This document shows, piece after piece, positions 8,057-16,952 of a stretch of DNA of 64,000 nt (positions are counted from its first letter, which is position 1; every line of letters starts with the position of its first letter). Below the pieces are notes generated by a model, which did no database searches, was not told the DNA's origin, and saw only the letters and a list, made by a program, of their open reading frames with translations. Location of the stretch: positions 1,674,001 to 1,738,000 of the forward strand of contig NZ_JABBGC010000001.1 in NCBI RefSeq assembly GCF_012927205.1, read 5' to 3'. This DNA is from Chitinophaga fulva. Its GTDB lineage: Bacteria > Bacteroidota > Bacteroidia > Chitinophagales > Chitinophagaceae. The position numbers and the translations under genes were made by a program.

Positions 8057-9841
8057 TCACGACAGTTTTATTTTTTCTACACTGTTAATAGCAATGGTGC
8101 CGGAAGACATCAATGTCAGGTCTTCCCGGATACTGTTGATCAATATGCTTTCTGCCTGTTCTTCCAGTTTGCGTGAAGTGCGGGTGAAACTGTCGTGCGC
8201 CTGTTGAATAATATGTGTGGCTAATACCGTGGTGTGACTGCCGGCATACAAACTGATGTTCTCTCCTGCTCCCTGTGTAAGATTGCCGCCTGCGTGCATG
8301 TCCAGCTGATCGGCCGCTTCAATGCTGATATGATTGGCTTTCAGGTGCAGCTGACCTGGTGAGGCGATCGTGATATTGCCCCGGTGCGTGTCAAGCTGTA
8401 TCATGTTACCGTTGCGGTCATGAATCTGTAGTTGTTCTGCACCGCTGCTGTCGTCCAGTTGTATGGTGTGGCCGCTGCGTGTTTTGATGATCTTCAGATT
8501 ATTTCCGGCATCGCTGAATTTCGTACTGTCTTTGCCGTTATATGCGGTGCCCATGGCAAAAGGTAACTCAGGATTACCACCTTCAAAGTCTACCCATACT
8601 TCTTCTCCTTTTTCGGGGATAAAATGAAACCCTTTACCGGCGCCGCCGTGCGGGGCTATCAGCCTTATCCAGGGTGAGCTTCCCTGTTGTTGCCAACGGT
8701 ACCGTATCCGGATGCGCCCCATGCCTTCGGGATCATGATTGTCGGTGACGATGGCGCTTTGTGCTTCGCAACACGGTGCAATACCGTTATGGCCGGATGG
8801 GATGCAACAGTCTGTAGGCGTACAGCTGAACTGATTAAAATAAGCGCCATTTCCCTGGCAATGATGGTCAATACGGGTGACGGTAAAAGTCCCTTCGAGG
8901 TCAGGTGAAGAAAGAGACGCTGCGGCTTCAATGATATCACCGATACGGATGCCCGGATGCTCACTTTTCCCGGTAAGTTCCACGGAGGCGGCCAACTGCC
9001 GTTTTTCGTGTAGCTGTGCCTGTAAGGCAATACCGGCCAGATGCTGAGAGGCTGTTTTATCATAACCTTCTTCCTGGTAAAGCTGCCTGCTGGCGGCTCT
9101 TGCCCGCGCGGTGAGCGGTCCGGCGCCGGCGGTGGGCATCGAAGATAGATCGCTGCTAATGGCTGATCCGGTCTCATAATCATAGCCGGTAAAACGCCGG
9201 TTGCCGGAAGTCAGTTGCAGCCTTATATCGAAATGCACGAGCTCTCGCGGATGTGACAGGATAATTTTAGCAGGGGCGTAGGCGCCAAATACCATCTGCT
9301 GGCCATTGTAGAAAAACCATTCTCCAAAACGGGCTGCCAGCCGCTGCAGAAAAGCATAATTACTTTCCCTGTACTGTACGAGGTAAGCATGGTGGACGGC
9401 GTTGCCCGGCGCTATCTGCAAATCTATATGGGCTGACGCTGCTTTCAGGCAATGCCGCGCAATATGGGAAAGGGTTTGGTTTTCATATACCCGTAACTGA
9501 GGTTCTCCGTCCAGTACAATACCCGGGTCTGTGCCTTTCAGTACACAAAATCCCTCGGTGGCATCGCCTTTTTTGCCGGTATGAATGGCGGTGACAAGCC
9601 CCTTGAAATGCAGGGTGCCTGTCTGCGGCGCTTTGGCGGCGGATATCTCCACCCATACGTCTTTCCCCAGCAGGTCCTGTCCCTTGCCGGAAGCATCCGG
9701 CCATAAGCTGGCCATCCACCCCTGGTCAATATGTATTTCAAATGTATGATGTCCGTCGATTCGCTGCTGTATCAGCAACTCCCGGAAATGCGGAAATGTT
9801 TTTCCATCTATGGTTATCCTGGTCAATGTGTTTAAGGGCAT
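8057..9841 (-). CDS. vgrG: T6SS spike protein VgrG
   Basis: A 594-residue VgrG/TssI. The N-terminal part has the gp27-like fold (LTRITIDGKTF, ENQTLSHIARHCL, YRESNYAFLQRLAARFGEWFFY). A gp5-like OB domain follows (VTDNHDPEGMGRIRIRYRW, WIRLIAPHGGAGKGFHFIPEKGEEVWV, GNPELPFAMG), and a repetitive beta-helix region (HTIQLDDSSG, NMIQLDTHRGNITI) ends the protein. I chose the start at 9841 (MPLNTLTR) because it matches VgrG N-termini; a longer frame would run through the tssD gene. The spike caps the TssD tube and carries the DUF4280 effector encoded one base downstream, so the two are almost certainly translated together. Confidence 0.92.
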   Translation of the reverse strand: MPLNTLTRITIDGKTFPHFRELLIQQRIDGHHTFEIHIDQGWMASLWPDASGKGQDLLGKDVWVEISAAKAPQTGTLHFKGLVTAIHTGKKGDATEGFCVLKGTDPGIVLDGEPQLRVYENQTLSHIARHCLKAASAHIDLQIAPGNAVHHAYLVQYRESNYAFLQRLAARFGEWFFYNGQQMVFGAYAPAKIILSHPRELVHFDIRLQLTSGNRRFTGYDYETGSAISSDLSSMPTAGAGPLTARARAASRQLYQEEGYDKTASQHLAGIALQAQLHEKRQLAASVELTGKSEHPGIRIGDIIEAAASLSSPDLEGTFTVTRIDHHCQGNGAYFNQFSCTPTDCCIPSGHNGIAPCCEAQSAIVTDNHDPEGMGRIRIRYRWQQQGSSPWIRLIAPHGGAGKGFHFIPEKGEEVWVDFEGGNPELPFAMGTAYNGKDSTKFSDAGNNLKIIKTRSGHTIQLDDSSGAEQLQIHDRNGNMIQLDTHRGNITIASPGQLHLKANHISIEAADQLDMHAGGNLTQGAGENISLYAGSHTTVLATHIIQQAHDSFTRTSRKLEEQAESILINSIREDLTLMSSGTIAINSVEKIKLS

Positions 9842-9882
9842 GACAATTAGTTTTTTCGGGTTAACAGTAACGTATATACGAA

Positions 9883-10275
9883 TCAGGAATGCGGCCAGGG
9901 GTTGTGATAAACACTCTGGTTCAAAGCCAGCTCCCGGGCCGATAATTTTAACCGTACCTGCATCGGGATTTGGCCACTGGCATTGAAATGCTCGCCATAC
10001 CGGACGCAATAAGCATCGGTGAACCGTAACTCTTTCATCCGCGACATCACATCGCGCCGCCAGAAAGTAACGGTCCCGCTTTTAACGCCGGTATTGGAAA
10101 TCATCCAGTCGAAAAGCCGGCTGCTGCCGTCTGACTCGATAATAATACGGATAATGCCCCCTCGGGGACGATGGGAAGGTTTGCCGGTTTCGTCCGTTGC
10201 CTGTGAAAAGGTAAAATGACATTCCAGCACATTCATGGTCGATCCTTCCAATAACAGGGTCGCTTTAAAAGACAT
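9883..10275 (-). CDS. tssD: T6SS tube protein TssD (Hcp-like)
   Basis: A 130-residue protein of the Bacteroidota TssD family, the Hcp equivalent that stacks as hexamers to form the inner tube of subtype iii T6SS. The length and the sequence (MSFKATLLLEG, CHFTFSQATDETGKPSHRPRGG, LFDWMI, SGTVTFWRRD, FTDAYCVRYGEHF) are typical. It is the first gene of the tssD-vgrG-effector-lipoprotein series, 41 bases upstream of vgrG. No sheath, baseplate or membrane-complex genes (tssB, tssC, tssK and others) lie in this window, so the island is an orphan effector cluster that depends on a main T6SS locus elsewhere. Confidence 0.92.
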   Translation of the reverse strand: MSFKATLLLEGSTMNVLECHFTFSQATDETGKPSHRPRGGIIRIIIESDGSSRLFDWMISNTGVKSGTVTFWRRDVMSRMKELRFTDAYCVRYGEHFNASGQIPMQVRLKLSARELALNQSVYHNPWPHS

Positions 10276-10660
10276 ATAATTGCTGATTTATTGGTGAATA
10301 AACAACAAGTATATAAGATGAAGACTGGTAGCGGGCTTGATAGGATTTTCCAAAGGAAATGGGGCAGCTGCTTGAACAGTTTTGATCGTCAGAAAATCAG
10401 ATCATCGCCGTTATTACTGAAGTTACAAATATTCTGTTTACGGATCATTTTCAGCGACGTTTTTTTTCTGTTCATCGCAGAAGATTTACCATTTATATAA
10501 AATTATGATTTTTATGTTGACGGATTTTGTAGCTTCGCCATGCTTTGTAAGACTGTGTGATTGGTTGTCCCGCCTTGGAGGCTAAGCAGTTTTCCCTCTG
10601 GTTATTTTATTATTGGTTTTTGCTGGTAAAGATTTTCTGACCACCATTGGTTCAGATTTT
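10276..10660. other. Intergenic stretch upstream of tssD
   Basis: This AT-rich stretch lies between the diverging ends of the T6SS island and DUF983. A weak -7-like box TATACTTG reads toward tssD at 10311-10304. A 69-codon plus-strand frame from 10291 has no protein-like character. I see no RNA gene or repeat here. Confidence 0.5.
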
Positions 10661-10694
10661 GGTTGAAAAAGAAAGGGGCTGTTTTCACAGCCCC
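10661..10694 (-). terminator. Rho-independent terminator of DUF983 gene
   Basis: A perfect 7-bp stem (GGGGCTG / CAGCCCC) with a 6-base loop lies at 10675-10694. On the minus strand it is followed by a T-rich tail (TTTCTTTTTC). On the plus strand a T-run also follows, so it may work both ways. Confidence 0.75.
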
Positions 10695-10729
10695 ATATTT
10701 TTTTTCAATGAATTCGTTCATGAATTTTT

Positions 10730-11167
10730 TTAATGATGATGTTGTTGCCGCTCCGGCGCTTTTAACCCGGCTGTACTGTCGTCATAATACACAAAAAAAT
10801 ACAGGTAGATAACACGGGAAATACGCATCAGCCAGGGCTGTATCAACACCAGCAACACACCATTGATGCCCAGCCAGATGAAAATACTGTTATCCCTCCA
10901 GGTGATACCAAAAAACAATGCGTACCAAATCAGGTTAAACACACTAAATGCCACGGAAAGCGCATAACTCACATAACCTGTCCCAAACCAGAACCCCGTT
11001 TCCAACTCATACTTCTGACCACATACCGGACAGTTATCATACATGTTGAAAATTTTGGAGAACTTCAGATGAAAAGGGTTTTTGTCTTTGAACATATCTC
11101 CTCTCCGGCATTTGGGACATTTCATCGTTAACAGGCTGACGAAATAATTCGGGCGTTTGTGTTCCAT
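10730..11167 (-). CDS. DUF983 family membrane protein
   Basis: A 145-residue DUF983 protein. Two CxxC zinc-ribbon-like pairs (CPKCRRG near residue 17 and CPVCGQKYE near residue 47) precede two hydrophobic segments (about 63-85 and 95-115). The motif ELETGFWFGTGYVSYAL is diagnostic of the family. The function is unknown; the family is common in Bacteroidota and Alphaproteobacteria. The C-terminus is His-rich. A -7 box lies 22 bases upstream of the start and a terminator follows. Confidence 0.88.
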   Translation of the reverse strand: MEHKRPNYFVSLLTMKCPKCRRGDMFKDKNPFHLKFSKIFNMYDNCPVCGQKYELETGFWFGTGYVSYALSVAFSVFNLIWYALFFGITWRDNSIFIWLGINGVLLVLIQPWLMRISRVIYLYFFVYYDDSTAGLKAPERQQHHH

Positions 11168-11189
11168 ACTTTTTTACACTGATTCGGTG

Positions 11190-11197
11190 CAAAAATA
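11190..11197 (-). promoter_or_regulatory. -7 box of the DUF983 gene
   Basis: TATTTTTG on the minus strand matches TAnnTTTG. No clear -33 TTTG is seen at the right spacing. The predicted leader is about 17 bases. Confidence 0.4.
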
Positions 11198-11211
11198 AGT
11201 TTTTTAATTCA

Positions 11212-12990
11212 CTAGACGGTCTCCAGCTTGCGCTCGCCTATCTGCTGGCGCCACATAGCGTAATACAGGCCTTTTTCTTCCAGCAATTCTTCATGCCTGC
11301 CCGTTTCTACGATATGCCCTTTTTCCAGTACGTAGATACGGTCTGCATGCATAATGGTGCTCAACCGGTGGGCGATCATCACGGTGATATGCTGCTTGCT
11401 GGCGGTCACCTGGCGCACCGTTTTGGTGATCTCTTCTTCTGTGATGGAATCCAGTGCGGACGTAGCTTCGTCAAATACCAGCAAACGTGGCTTGCGCAAT
11501 AATGCCCGGGCAATAGACAAACGTTGTTTTTCTCCTCCGGAGATTTTAATGCCGCCTTCTCCGATAACGGTCTCCAGGCCTTTGTCTGCCCTCGCCAGCA
11601 GCGAATAACACGCCGCCTTGTTCAAGGCGTCCATGATCTCTGCGTCTGTTGCGCCAGGATTCACAAACAACAGGTTCTCCCGGATAGTGCCGGCAAACAA
11701 CTGCGTGTCCTGCGTTACAAAGCCCACCTGATGCCGCAGATCGTCCATGTCTGCTTCATTGGCGTCTACGCCATTGTAAAGGATATGGCCGTCATTGGGT
11801 TTGTACAGCCCTACCAACAGCTTCACCAGCGTGGTTTTACCGGAACCGGACGGCCCTACAAAGGCAATGGTTTCTCCTACCTGGGCGGAAAAATTCACCT
11901 TATCCAGCGCCTTGGTGGCGGCTGTCAGATGTTTGAAGCTTACCTGGCGGAAGGTGAGATCGTCAATATGATTGATCTTCACCGGGTGTGCCGGCGTTTC
12001 TTCTACAGGGGTATTCAGGATACCCTGGAAATTCAGCAGCGATACCTGCGCTTCCCTGTAGTTAAGGATAATATTGCCCAGCTCCTGCAATGGGCCGAAA
12101 ATGAAGAAGGAATACAGCTGAAGCGTCATCAGTTGCCCGATGGACACATAATCCCGGTAGATGTAAAACAACAGCAAAAACAGGATGCTTTGCCGCATCA
12201 GGTTCACAAACGTGCCCTGTACAAAGCTGATGCTGCGGATACTGCGTACTTTCTTCAGCTCCAGCATCAATATCTTGATGGTGGTGCTGTTCAGCCGGCG
12301 GATCTCCTGGTGGGTAAGCCCCAGGCTCTTCACCAGCTCTATGTTACGCAGCGATTCGGTAGTGGAACCAGCCAAAGCGGTGGTCTCTTTTACGATCGTT
12401 TTCTGAATTACCTTGATCTTACGGCTCAGTACACTCATTAGTATGGTCAGCAGCACGCAGCCAATGAGATAAACAAATGGTAAGGTCCAGTGTACCATAG
12501 CGGCGTACACCATCACGAACACTACCCCGATCATCGATACGAACAAGACGTTCACAAAAGCGGTGATGAACTTCTCACAGTCTGTCCGTACTTTTTGCAG
12601 GATAGCCAGTGTTTCCCCGCTACGTTGGTCTTCAAACTGCTGATAAGGTAGCCGCAGGGAGTGTTTCAGGCCGTCGGTATATACCTGGGCGCCGAACTTC
12701 TGTACAATGACGTTCACAAAATAATCCTGGAACGCCTTCGCAATACGCGATACCATCGCCACGCCAATGGCAGCGCCGATCAGCAGCAATACGCCGGACA
12801 AATACTGCCCCTCCGGCCGTAAAATATCACCTCCCTTCAAGGTGGTGTGCGGATGGGAGGCAAACCGGTCAATGATCCACCCGAAAATTAACGGGTCCAA
12901 TAAGGAGAAAAGCTGGTTAATGCTCGCCAGCGCCATAGCCAATACTACTAGCCATTTATATTTCTTCAGATAATGTAGCAACAGTTTCAT
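11212..12990 (-). CDS. ABC exporter, fused permease and ATPase (MsbA-like)
   Basis: A 592-residue half-transporter. The N-terminal type I exporter domain has about six membrane helices (residues 1-310). The nucleotide-binding domain has Walker A GPSGSGKTT, Q-loop FVTQDTQLFAG, signature ISGGEKQRLSIARAL, Walker B LLVFDEATSALD and the H-loop IAHRLST. It would act as a homodimer exporting a lipid, drug or peptide; the substrate cannot be told. I chose the start at 12990 (MKLLLHYLKKYKW) because the frame further upstream would cross the -7 box at 13019-13012. Confidence 0.9.
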   Translation of the reverse strand: MKLLLHYLKKYKWLVVLAMALASINQLFSLLDPLIFGWIIDRFASHPHTTLKGGDILRPEGQYLSGVLLLIGAAIGVAMVSRIAKAFQDYFVNVIVQKFGAQVYTDGLKHSLRLPYQQFEDQRSGETLAILQKVRTDCEKFITAFVNVLFVSMIGVVFVMVYAAMVHWTLPFVYLIGCVLLTILMSVLSRKIKVIQKTIVKETTALAGSTTESLRNIELVKSLGLTHQEIRRLNSTTIKILMLELKKVRSIRSISFVQGTFVNLMRQSILFLLLFYIYRDYVSIGQLMTLQLYSFFIFGPLQELGNIILNYREAQVSLLNFQGILNTPVEETPAHPVKINHIDDLTFRQVSFKHLTAATKALDKVNFSAQVGETIAFVGPSGSGKTTLVKLLVGLYKPNDGHILYNGVDANEADMDDLRHQVGFVTQDTQLFAGTIRENLLFVNPGATDAEIMDALNKAACYSLLARADKGLETVIGEGGIKISGGEKQRLSIARALLRKPRLLVFDEATSALDSITEEEITKTVRQVTASKQHITVMIAHRLSTIMHADRIYVLEKGHIVETGRHEELLEEKGLYYAMWRQQIGERKLETV

Positions 12991-13011
12991 AATATGTTCT
13001 TTACAGGTGCA

Positions 13012-13019
13012 CAAAGTTA
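13012..13019 (-). promoter_or_regulatory. -7 box of the ABC exporter
   Basis: TAACTTTG on the minus strand is a perfect TAnnTTTG match, ending 21 bases before the chosen start. It excludes starts upstream of it. Confidence 0.5.
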
Positions 13020-13144
13020 CTGCATGTTGCAACATATTATGGGTAATCAAAAGGTCATTTTTTTGCGCAAAAATCAGTAACTTAATAGTAGTAGCTCTTT
13101 GTTTGGCAACGGTGATAATCGATTACCTGATTAAATCTCCACAT

Positions 13145-15271
13145 ATGAAAACGTATGATGAAAAACATATCAAAAACATCGTACTGTTGGGCGCACCCAA
13201 AAGCGGCAAAACCACCCTCTCCGAAACAATGCTGTTTGAAGCCGGTATCATCAGCAAGCGCGGGACAGTAGAAGAAAACAATACCATCTCGGATTACCAT
13301 GAAATAGAACACGAACGCGGTAACTCTGTCTATGCCACCACATTGCACTCCGAATGGAAAGACTACAAAATCAATATCATAGACACCCCCGGCCTGGAAG
13401 ACTTTATCGGCGAAGTAATTGCCTCCATCCGTGTATGCGATACCGCAGTATTACTGCTCAATGCGCAGTACGGCGTGGAAGTAGGTACTGAACTGATCTG
13501 GGATTACGTCGATAAATACCGTAAGCCCACCATCCTGGCGGTGAACCAGCTGGACACGGAACAGGCCAATTTCAACAAAACGGTGGAAGATGCCACCCGT
13601 ATCCTGGGCAACGCTGTGACGATCATGCAGTACCCCGTCAATCAGGGCCCCGGCTTCAATGCTATCATCGATCTGCTTAAAATGACCCTCTACCGCTTCC
13701 CCGAAACCGGCGGTAAACCGGAAAAACTCCCCATCCCCGACAACGAAAAGGAAAGAGCGGAAGCATTGCACAATGCATTGGTGGAAAAAGCAGCGGAAAA
13801 TGATGATACCCTCATGGAACAATACTTTGAAAAGGGCAGCCTCGATGAAGATGAGCTCCGGCAAGGCATCAAAATAGGCATGCTCAAACACCAGGTGTTC
13901 CCGGTTTTCTGCCTGTCGGCTAAAAATGATATGGGCAGCGGCCGCCTTATGGGCTTCATCGATAATGTGGCCCCTTCGGCTGTGGAAATGCCCGCTGAAA
14001 TGACGGGCGACGGCAGGGAGGTGCCCTGCGACCCCGCCGGCTCCCCCTGCCTCTTTATCTTCAAAACGCTGCAGGAGCCACACGTCGGACGGCTCTCTTT
14101 CTTTAAGGTGATGTCCGGCGAAATAAAACCCGGCATGGAGCTGTTCAACGAGGAAGCCAATACATCCGAACGCATCAGCCAGATCTTCATCACCGACGGT
14201 AAAAACCGCAACAACGTAGAGTCCCTCAAAGCCGGCGATATCGGTTGTACTATCAAACTGAAAAATACCTTCACCAACCAGACCCTCTCCGATAAAAGTA
14301 AATCCATCCAGATAGACCCTATACAGTTTCCCACTCCTAAAGTCCGCGTAGCCATTGAAGCTCAGAATAAAAGCGATGATGAAAAACTCAGCGAAGTGCT
14401 GGCGGAACTCCATATGGAAGATCCCACCCTGCTGGTGGAATTCAACCGGGAACTGAAACAGGTGATCCTCCACGGCCAGGGTGACCTCCACCTGCTGGTC
14501 ACCAAATGGCGCCTGGAAAATATCTACAAAATGCAGGTGGCTTACCTGCCAGCTAAAATACCTTACCGCGAAACCATCCGTAAACCGGCCCTGGCTTCCT
14601 ATCGCCACAAAAAACAATCCGGTGGCGCCGGCCAGTTTGGAGAGGTGTACATGAAAATTGAACCCTGGTATGAAGGTATGCCGCCCCTGAAGGAATACCC
14701 GGTAAGGGAAACGGAAGAGGTGCCGCTGCAGTGGGGCGGGAAACTCGTCTTCAATAACTGCATTGTAGGTGGCGCGATAGATAGCCGGTTCCTGCCCTCC
14801 ATCCTGAAAGGCGTGATGGAAAAAATGCAGGAAGGGCCGCTCACCGGCTCCTATGTACGCGACATACGGGTAAGCGTATACGATGGGAAAATGCACCCGG
14901 TCGACAGTAACGATATCTCCTTCAAAATAGCCGGTATGATGGCTTTCCGCGATGCTTTCCACCAGGCTGCCCCGCAGCTGCTGGAACCGGTATTCGATGT
15001 GGAAGCTACGGCTCCCGATACCATGATGGGCGATATCATGAGCGAACTGCAAAGCCGTCGCAGTATTATAACGGGAATGGATACACTGAATGGGTACCAG
15101 GTGATCAAAGCCCGTACACCACAGGCGGAACTGGACAAACTCTTCGCTGCGCTGCGTAACGTTACGCAGGGCAAAGCCAAGGTCCACTCTGAATTTGCGG
15201 AATACGCGCCCGTTCCCCCTGAAATTCAGAAGAAACTGAGCGACGAATACCAGAAGGAAGAAGTAGTGTAG
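13145..15271 (+). CDS. Elongation factor G paralogue with degenerate GTPase motifs
   Basis: A 708-residue protein with the full EF-G domain order: G domain, beta-barrel (ISQIFITDGKNRNNVESLKAGDIG), domain III (LSEVLAELHMEDPTLLVEFN), domain IV (RHKKQSGGAGQFGEVYMKIEP) and domain V (PVFDVEATAPDTMMGDIMSELQSRRS). The P-loop is intact (GAPKSGKT, 16-23). Other GTPase motifs are altered: DTPGH is DTPGL (Leu84 in place of the catalytic His), switch I RGITI is RGNSV, and NKxD is NQLD. This suggests weak or absent GTP hydrolysis. It is clearly not the primary fusA of a str operon. I chose the start at 13145 because the upstream extension is not EF-G-like. Confidence 0.88.
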   Translation: MKTYDEKHIKNIVLLGAPKSGKTTLSETMLFEAGIISKRGTVEENNTISDYHEIEHERGNSVYATTLHSEWKDYKINIIDTPGLEDFIGEVIASIRVCDTAVLLLNAQYGVEVGTELIWDYVDKYRKPTILAVNQLDTEQANFNKTVEDATRILGNAVTIMQYPVNQGPGFNAIIDLLKMTLYRFPETGGKPEKLPIPDNEKERAEALHNALVEKAAENDDTLMEQYFEKGSLDEDELRQGIKIGMLKHQVFPVFCLSAKNDMGSGRLMGFIDNVAPSAVEMPAEMTGDGREVPCDPAGSPCLFIFKTLQEPHVGRLSFFKVMSGEIKPGMELFNEEANTSERISQIFITDGKNRNNVESLKAGDIGCTIKLKNTFTNQTLSDKSKSIQIDPIQFPTPKVRVAIEAQNKSDDEKLSEVLAELHMEDPTLLVEFNRELKQVILHGQGDLHLLVTKWRLENIYKMQVAYLPAKIPYRETIRKPALASYRHKKQSGGAGQFGEVYMKIEPWYEGMPPLKEYPVRETEEVPLQWGGKLVFNNCIVGGAIDSRFLPSILKGVMEKMQEGPLTGSYVRDIRVSVYDGKMHPVDSNDISFKIAGMMAFRDAFHQAAPQLLEPVFDVEATAPDTMMGDIMSELQSRRSIITGMDTLNGYQVIKARTPQAELDKLFAALRNVTQGKAKVHSEFAEYAPVPPEIQKKLSDEYQKEEVV

Positions 15272-15289
15272 GTCGTAATTTATTTTGAT

Positions 15290-16819
15290 TTACATCCAGC
15301 CTTCCCTGTCAAGGCTTCTGTACTGGATGGCTTCTGCCATATGCGCTACCTCTATGTTGTGGCTCCGCGCCAGATCGGCAATGGTGCGGCTTACCTTCAG
15401 TATCCGGTCATACGCCCGGGCAGACAGCTTTAGTTGCTGAATGGCATTTTTCAGCAACTGGTTGCAGTTTTCCTGGATGGTGCAATATTTCCTCAGTTGC
15501 TGGCTGCTCACCTGCGCGTTGCAATAAATACCCGGTAAAGCGGCATACCGCGCCGCCTGTACCTCTCTCGCGGCCATCACACGGTCACGTATATACGTGC
15601 TTTCCTCTTCTTCCCGGTTACCGGTCAGATCACTGAAAGATACCGGCGTCACTTCTACGTGAAGATCAATACGGTCCAGCAATGGCCCGGATACCCTGTT
15701 GAGATATTTCTGCACCATGCCAGGTGAACAGGTACATGCTTTTTCAGGATGATTGAAATATCCACAGGGACAGGGATTCATAGAAGCCAGCAACATAAAC
15801 CCTGCAGGGAAGTCAATGGCGGACCGTGCCCGCGAAATCGTTACCCGCCGCTCTTCCAGTGGCTGCCGCATCACTTCCAGCACCTGCCGTTTGAATTCCG
15901 GCAGCTCATCGAGAAATAACACGCCATGGTGCGCCAGCGATATCTCTCCGGGCTGGGGCTGACTACCTCCGCCTACCAGCGCGGTATCGCTGATGGTATG
16001 ATGCGGTGAACGGAAAGGGCGCTTCAGTACCAGCGATGCATGTTGCGGTAGCTTGCCGGCCACGGAATGGATTTTGGTGGTCTCCAGCGCTTCCTGCAAC
16101 GTAAGCGGTGGCAGGATGGTCGGCAGCCGTTGGGCCAGCATCGTTTTGCCGGCGCCGGGCGGCCCTATCAGAATAGCATTATGCCCGCCGGCAGCGGCTA
16201 TCTCCAAAGCCCGCTTAATGTTGTGTTGTCCTTTTACATCGCTGAAATCAAGATCAAAAGATACCTCCGCCTGCGCTGGCGGCAGTGATGGCAGGGGCGT
16301 GAGGCTTTCCGGTTGACTGAAAAACTGCATCACGTCCGACAGATGGGATACGCCATATACTTCCAGTTGTGCTACCATGGCTGCTTCCCGGGCATTTACG
16401 GCCGGCAGCACAAATCCCCTGAAGCCTTCCTGCTGTGCCTGTATGGCCATGGACAAGGCGCCACGGATAGGCAGCACGCTGCCGTCCAATGATAACTCAC
16501 CCATCAACAGGTAACGGTCAAAGGCCCCGGCGGGTATTTTGCCGGATGCGCCTAATATCCCGATGGCAATAGGCAGGTCGTATGCTGCGCCGGCCTTACG
16601 GATGGCTGCCGGCGCCATATTAACGACCGTCCTGGTACGCGGCATCCGGAAGCCAAGATGGCTGATCGCTGACTCGATCCGGCGCTCACTCTCTTTGACA
16701 GCGCTGTCCGGCAGCCCGACCATGTAAAAACGGTTCCCCTGCGGGGATACATTCACTTCTATGGTGATGGTAATGGCATCTACGCCGTAAATGGCGCTGC
16801 CGAAGGTTTTAACAATCAT
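15290..16819 (-). CDS. YifB family Mg-chelatase-like AAA ATPase
   Basis: A 509-residue YifB/ComM-type protein. The N-terminal Lon-protease-like (S5-fold) part (SAIYGVDAITITIEV, GLPDSAVKESERRIESA) precedes an AAA core with Walker A GPPGAGKTML and Walker B VLFLDELPEF. A Cys-rich loop (NPCPCGY with CTCSPG) and the C-terminal Mg-chelatase domain follow. Related ComM is a helicase that helps branch migration during natural transformation; that role here is by homology only. It converges on the EF-G paralogue with 18 bases between the stop codons and no terminator. Confidence 0.93.
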   Translation of the reverse strand: MIVKTFGSAIYGVDAITITIEVNVSPQGNRFYMVGLPDSAVKESERRIESAISHLGFRMPRTRTVVNMAPAAIRKAGAAYDLPIAIGILGASGKIPAGAFDRYLLMGELSLDGSVLPIRGALSMAIQAQQEGFRGFVLPAVNAREAAMVAQLEVYGVSHLSDVMQFFSQPESLTPLPSLPPAQAEVSFDLDFSDVKGQHNIKRALEIAAAGGHNAILIGPPGAGKTMLAQRLPTILPPLTLQEALETTKIHSVAGKLPQHASLVLKRPFRSPHHTISDTALVGGGSQPQPGEISLAHHGVLFLDELPEFKRQVLEVMRQPLEERRVTISRARSAIDFPAGFMLLASMNPCPCGYFNHPEKACTCSPGMVQKYLNRVSGPLLDRIDLHVEVTPVSFSDLTGNREEEESTYIRDRVMAAREVQAARYAALPGIYCNAQVSSQQLRKYCTIQENCNQLLKNAIQQLKLSARAYDRILKVSRTIADLARSHNIEVAHMAEAIQYRSLDREGWM

Positions 16820-16952
16820 ATGGCGTTGGGTTAACAGCTACTAATATAACAAAAAGACTTCTACCGGCCCATTCCTGCTGTTTACCGGTATTTCGGGATG
16901 GTTTAACCTTACGGCCGTTGTCCGGCGCTCCCCGGGCGGATATTTTTACACC

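Noticed and set aside
9842-10009. Longer N-terminus for VgrG
   Set aside because: The extension runs through tssD and does not resemble VgrG; MPLNTLTR at 9841 fits the family.
10291-10500. 69-codon plus-strand frame upstream of tssD
   Set aside because: There is no signal for translation and no protein-like composition.
13451-15187. 578-codon minus-strand frame opposite the EF-G paralogue
   Set aside because: It is a shadow frame; the plus strand encodes all EF-G domains.
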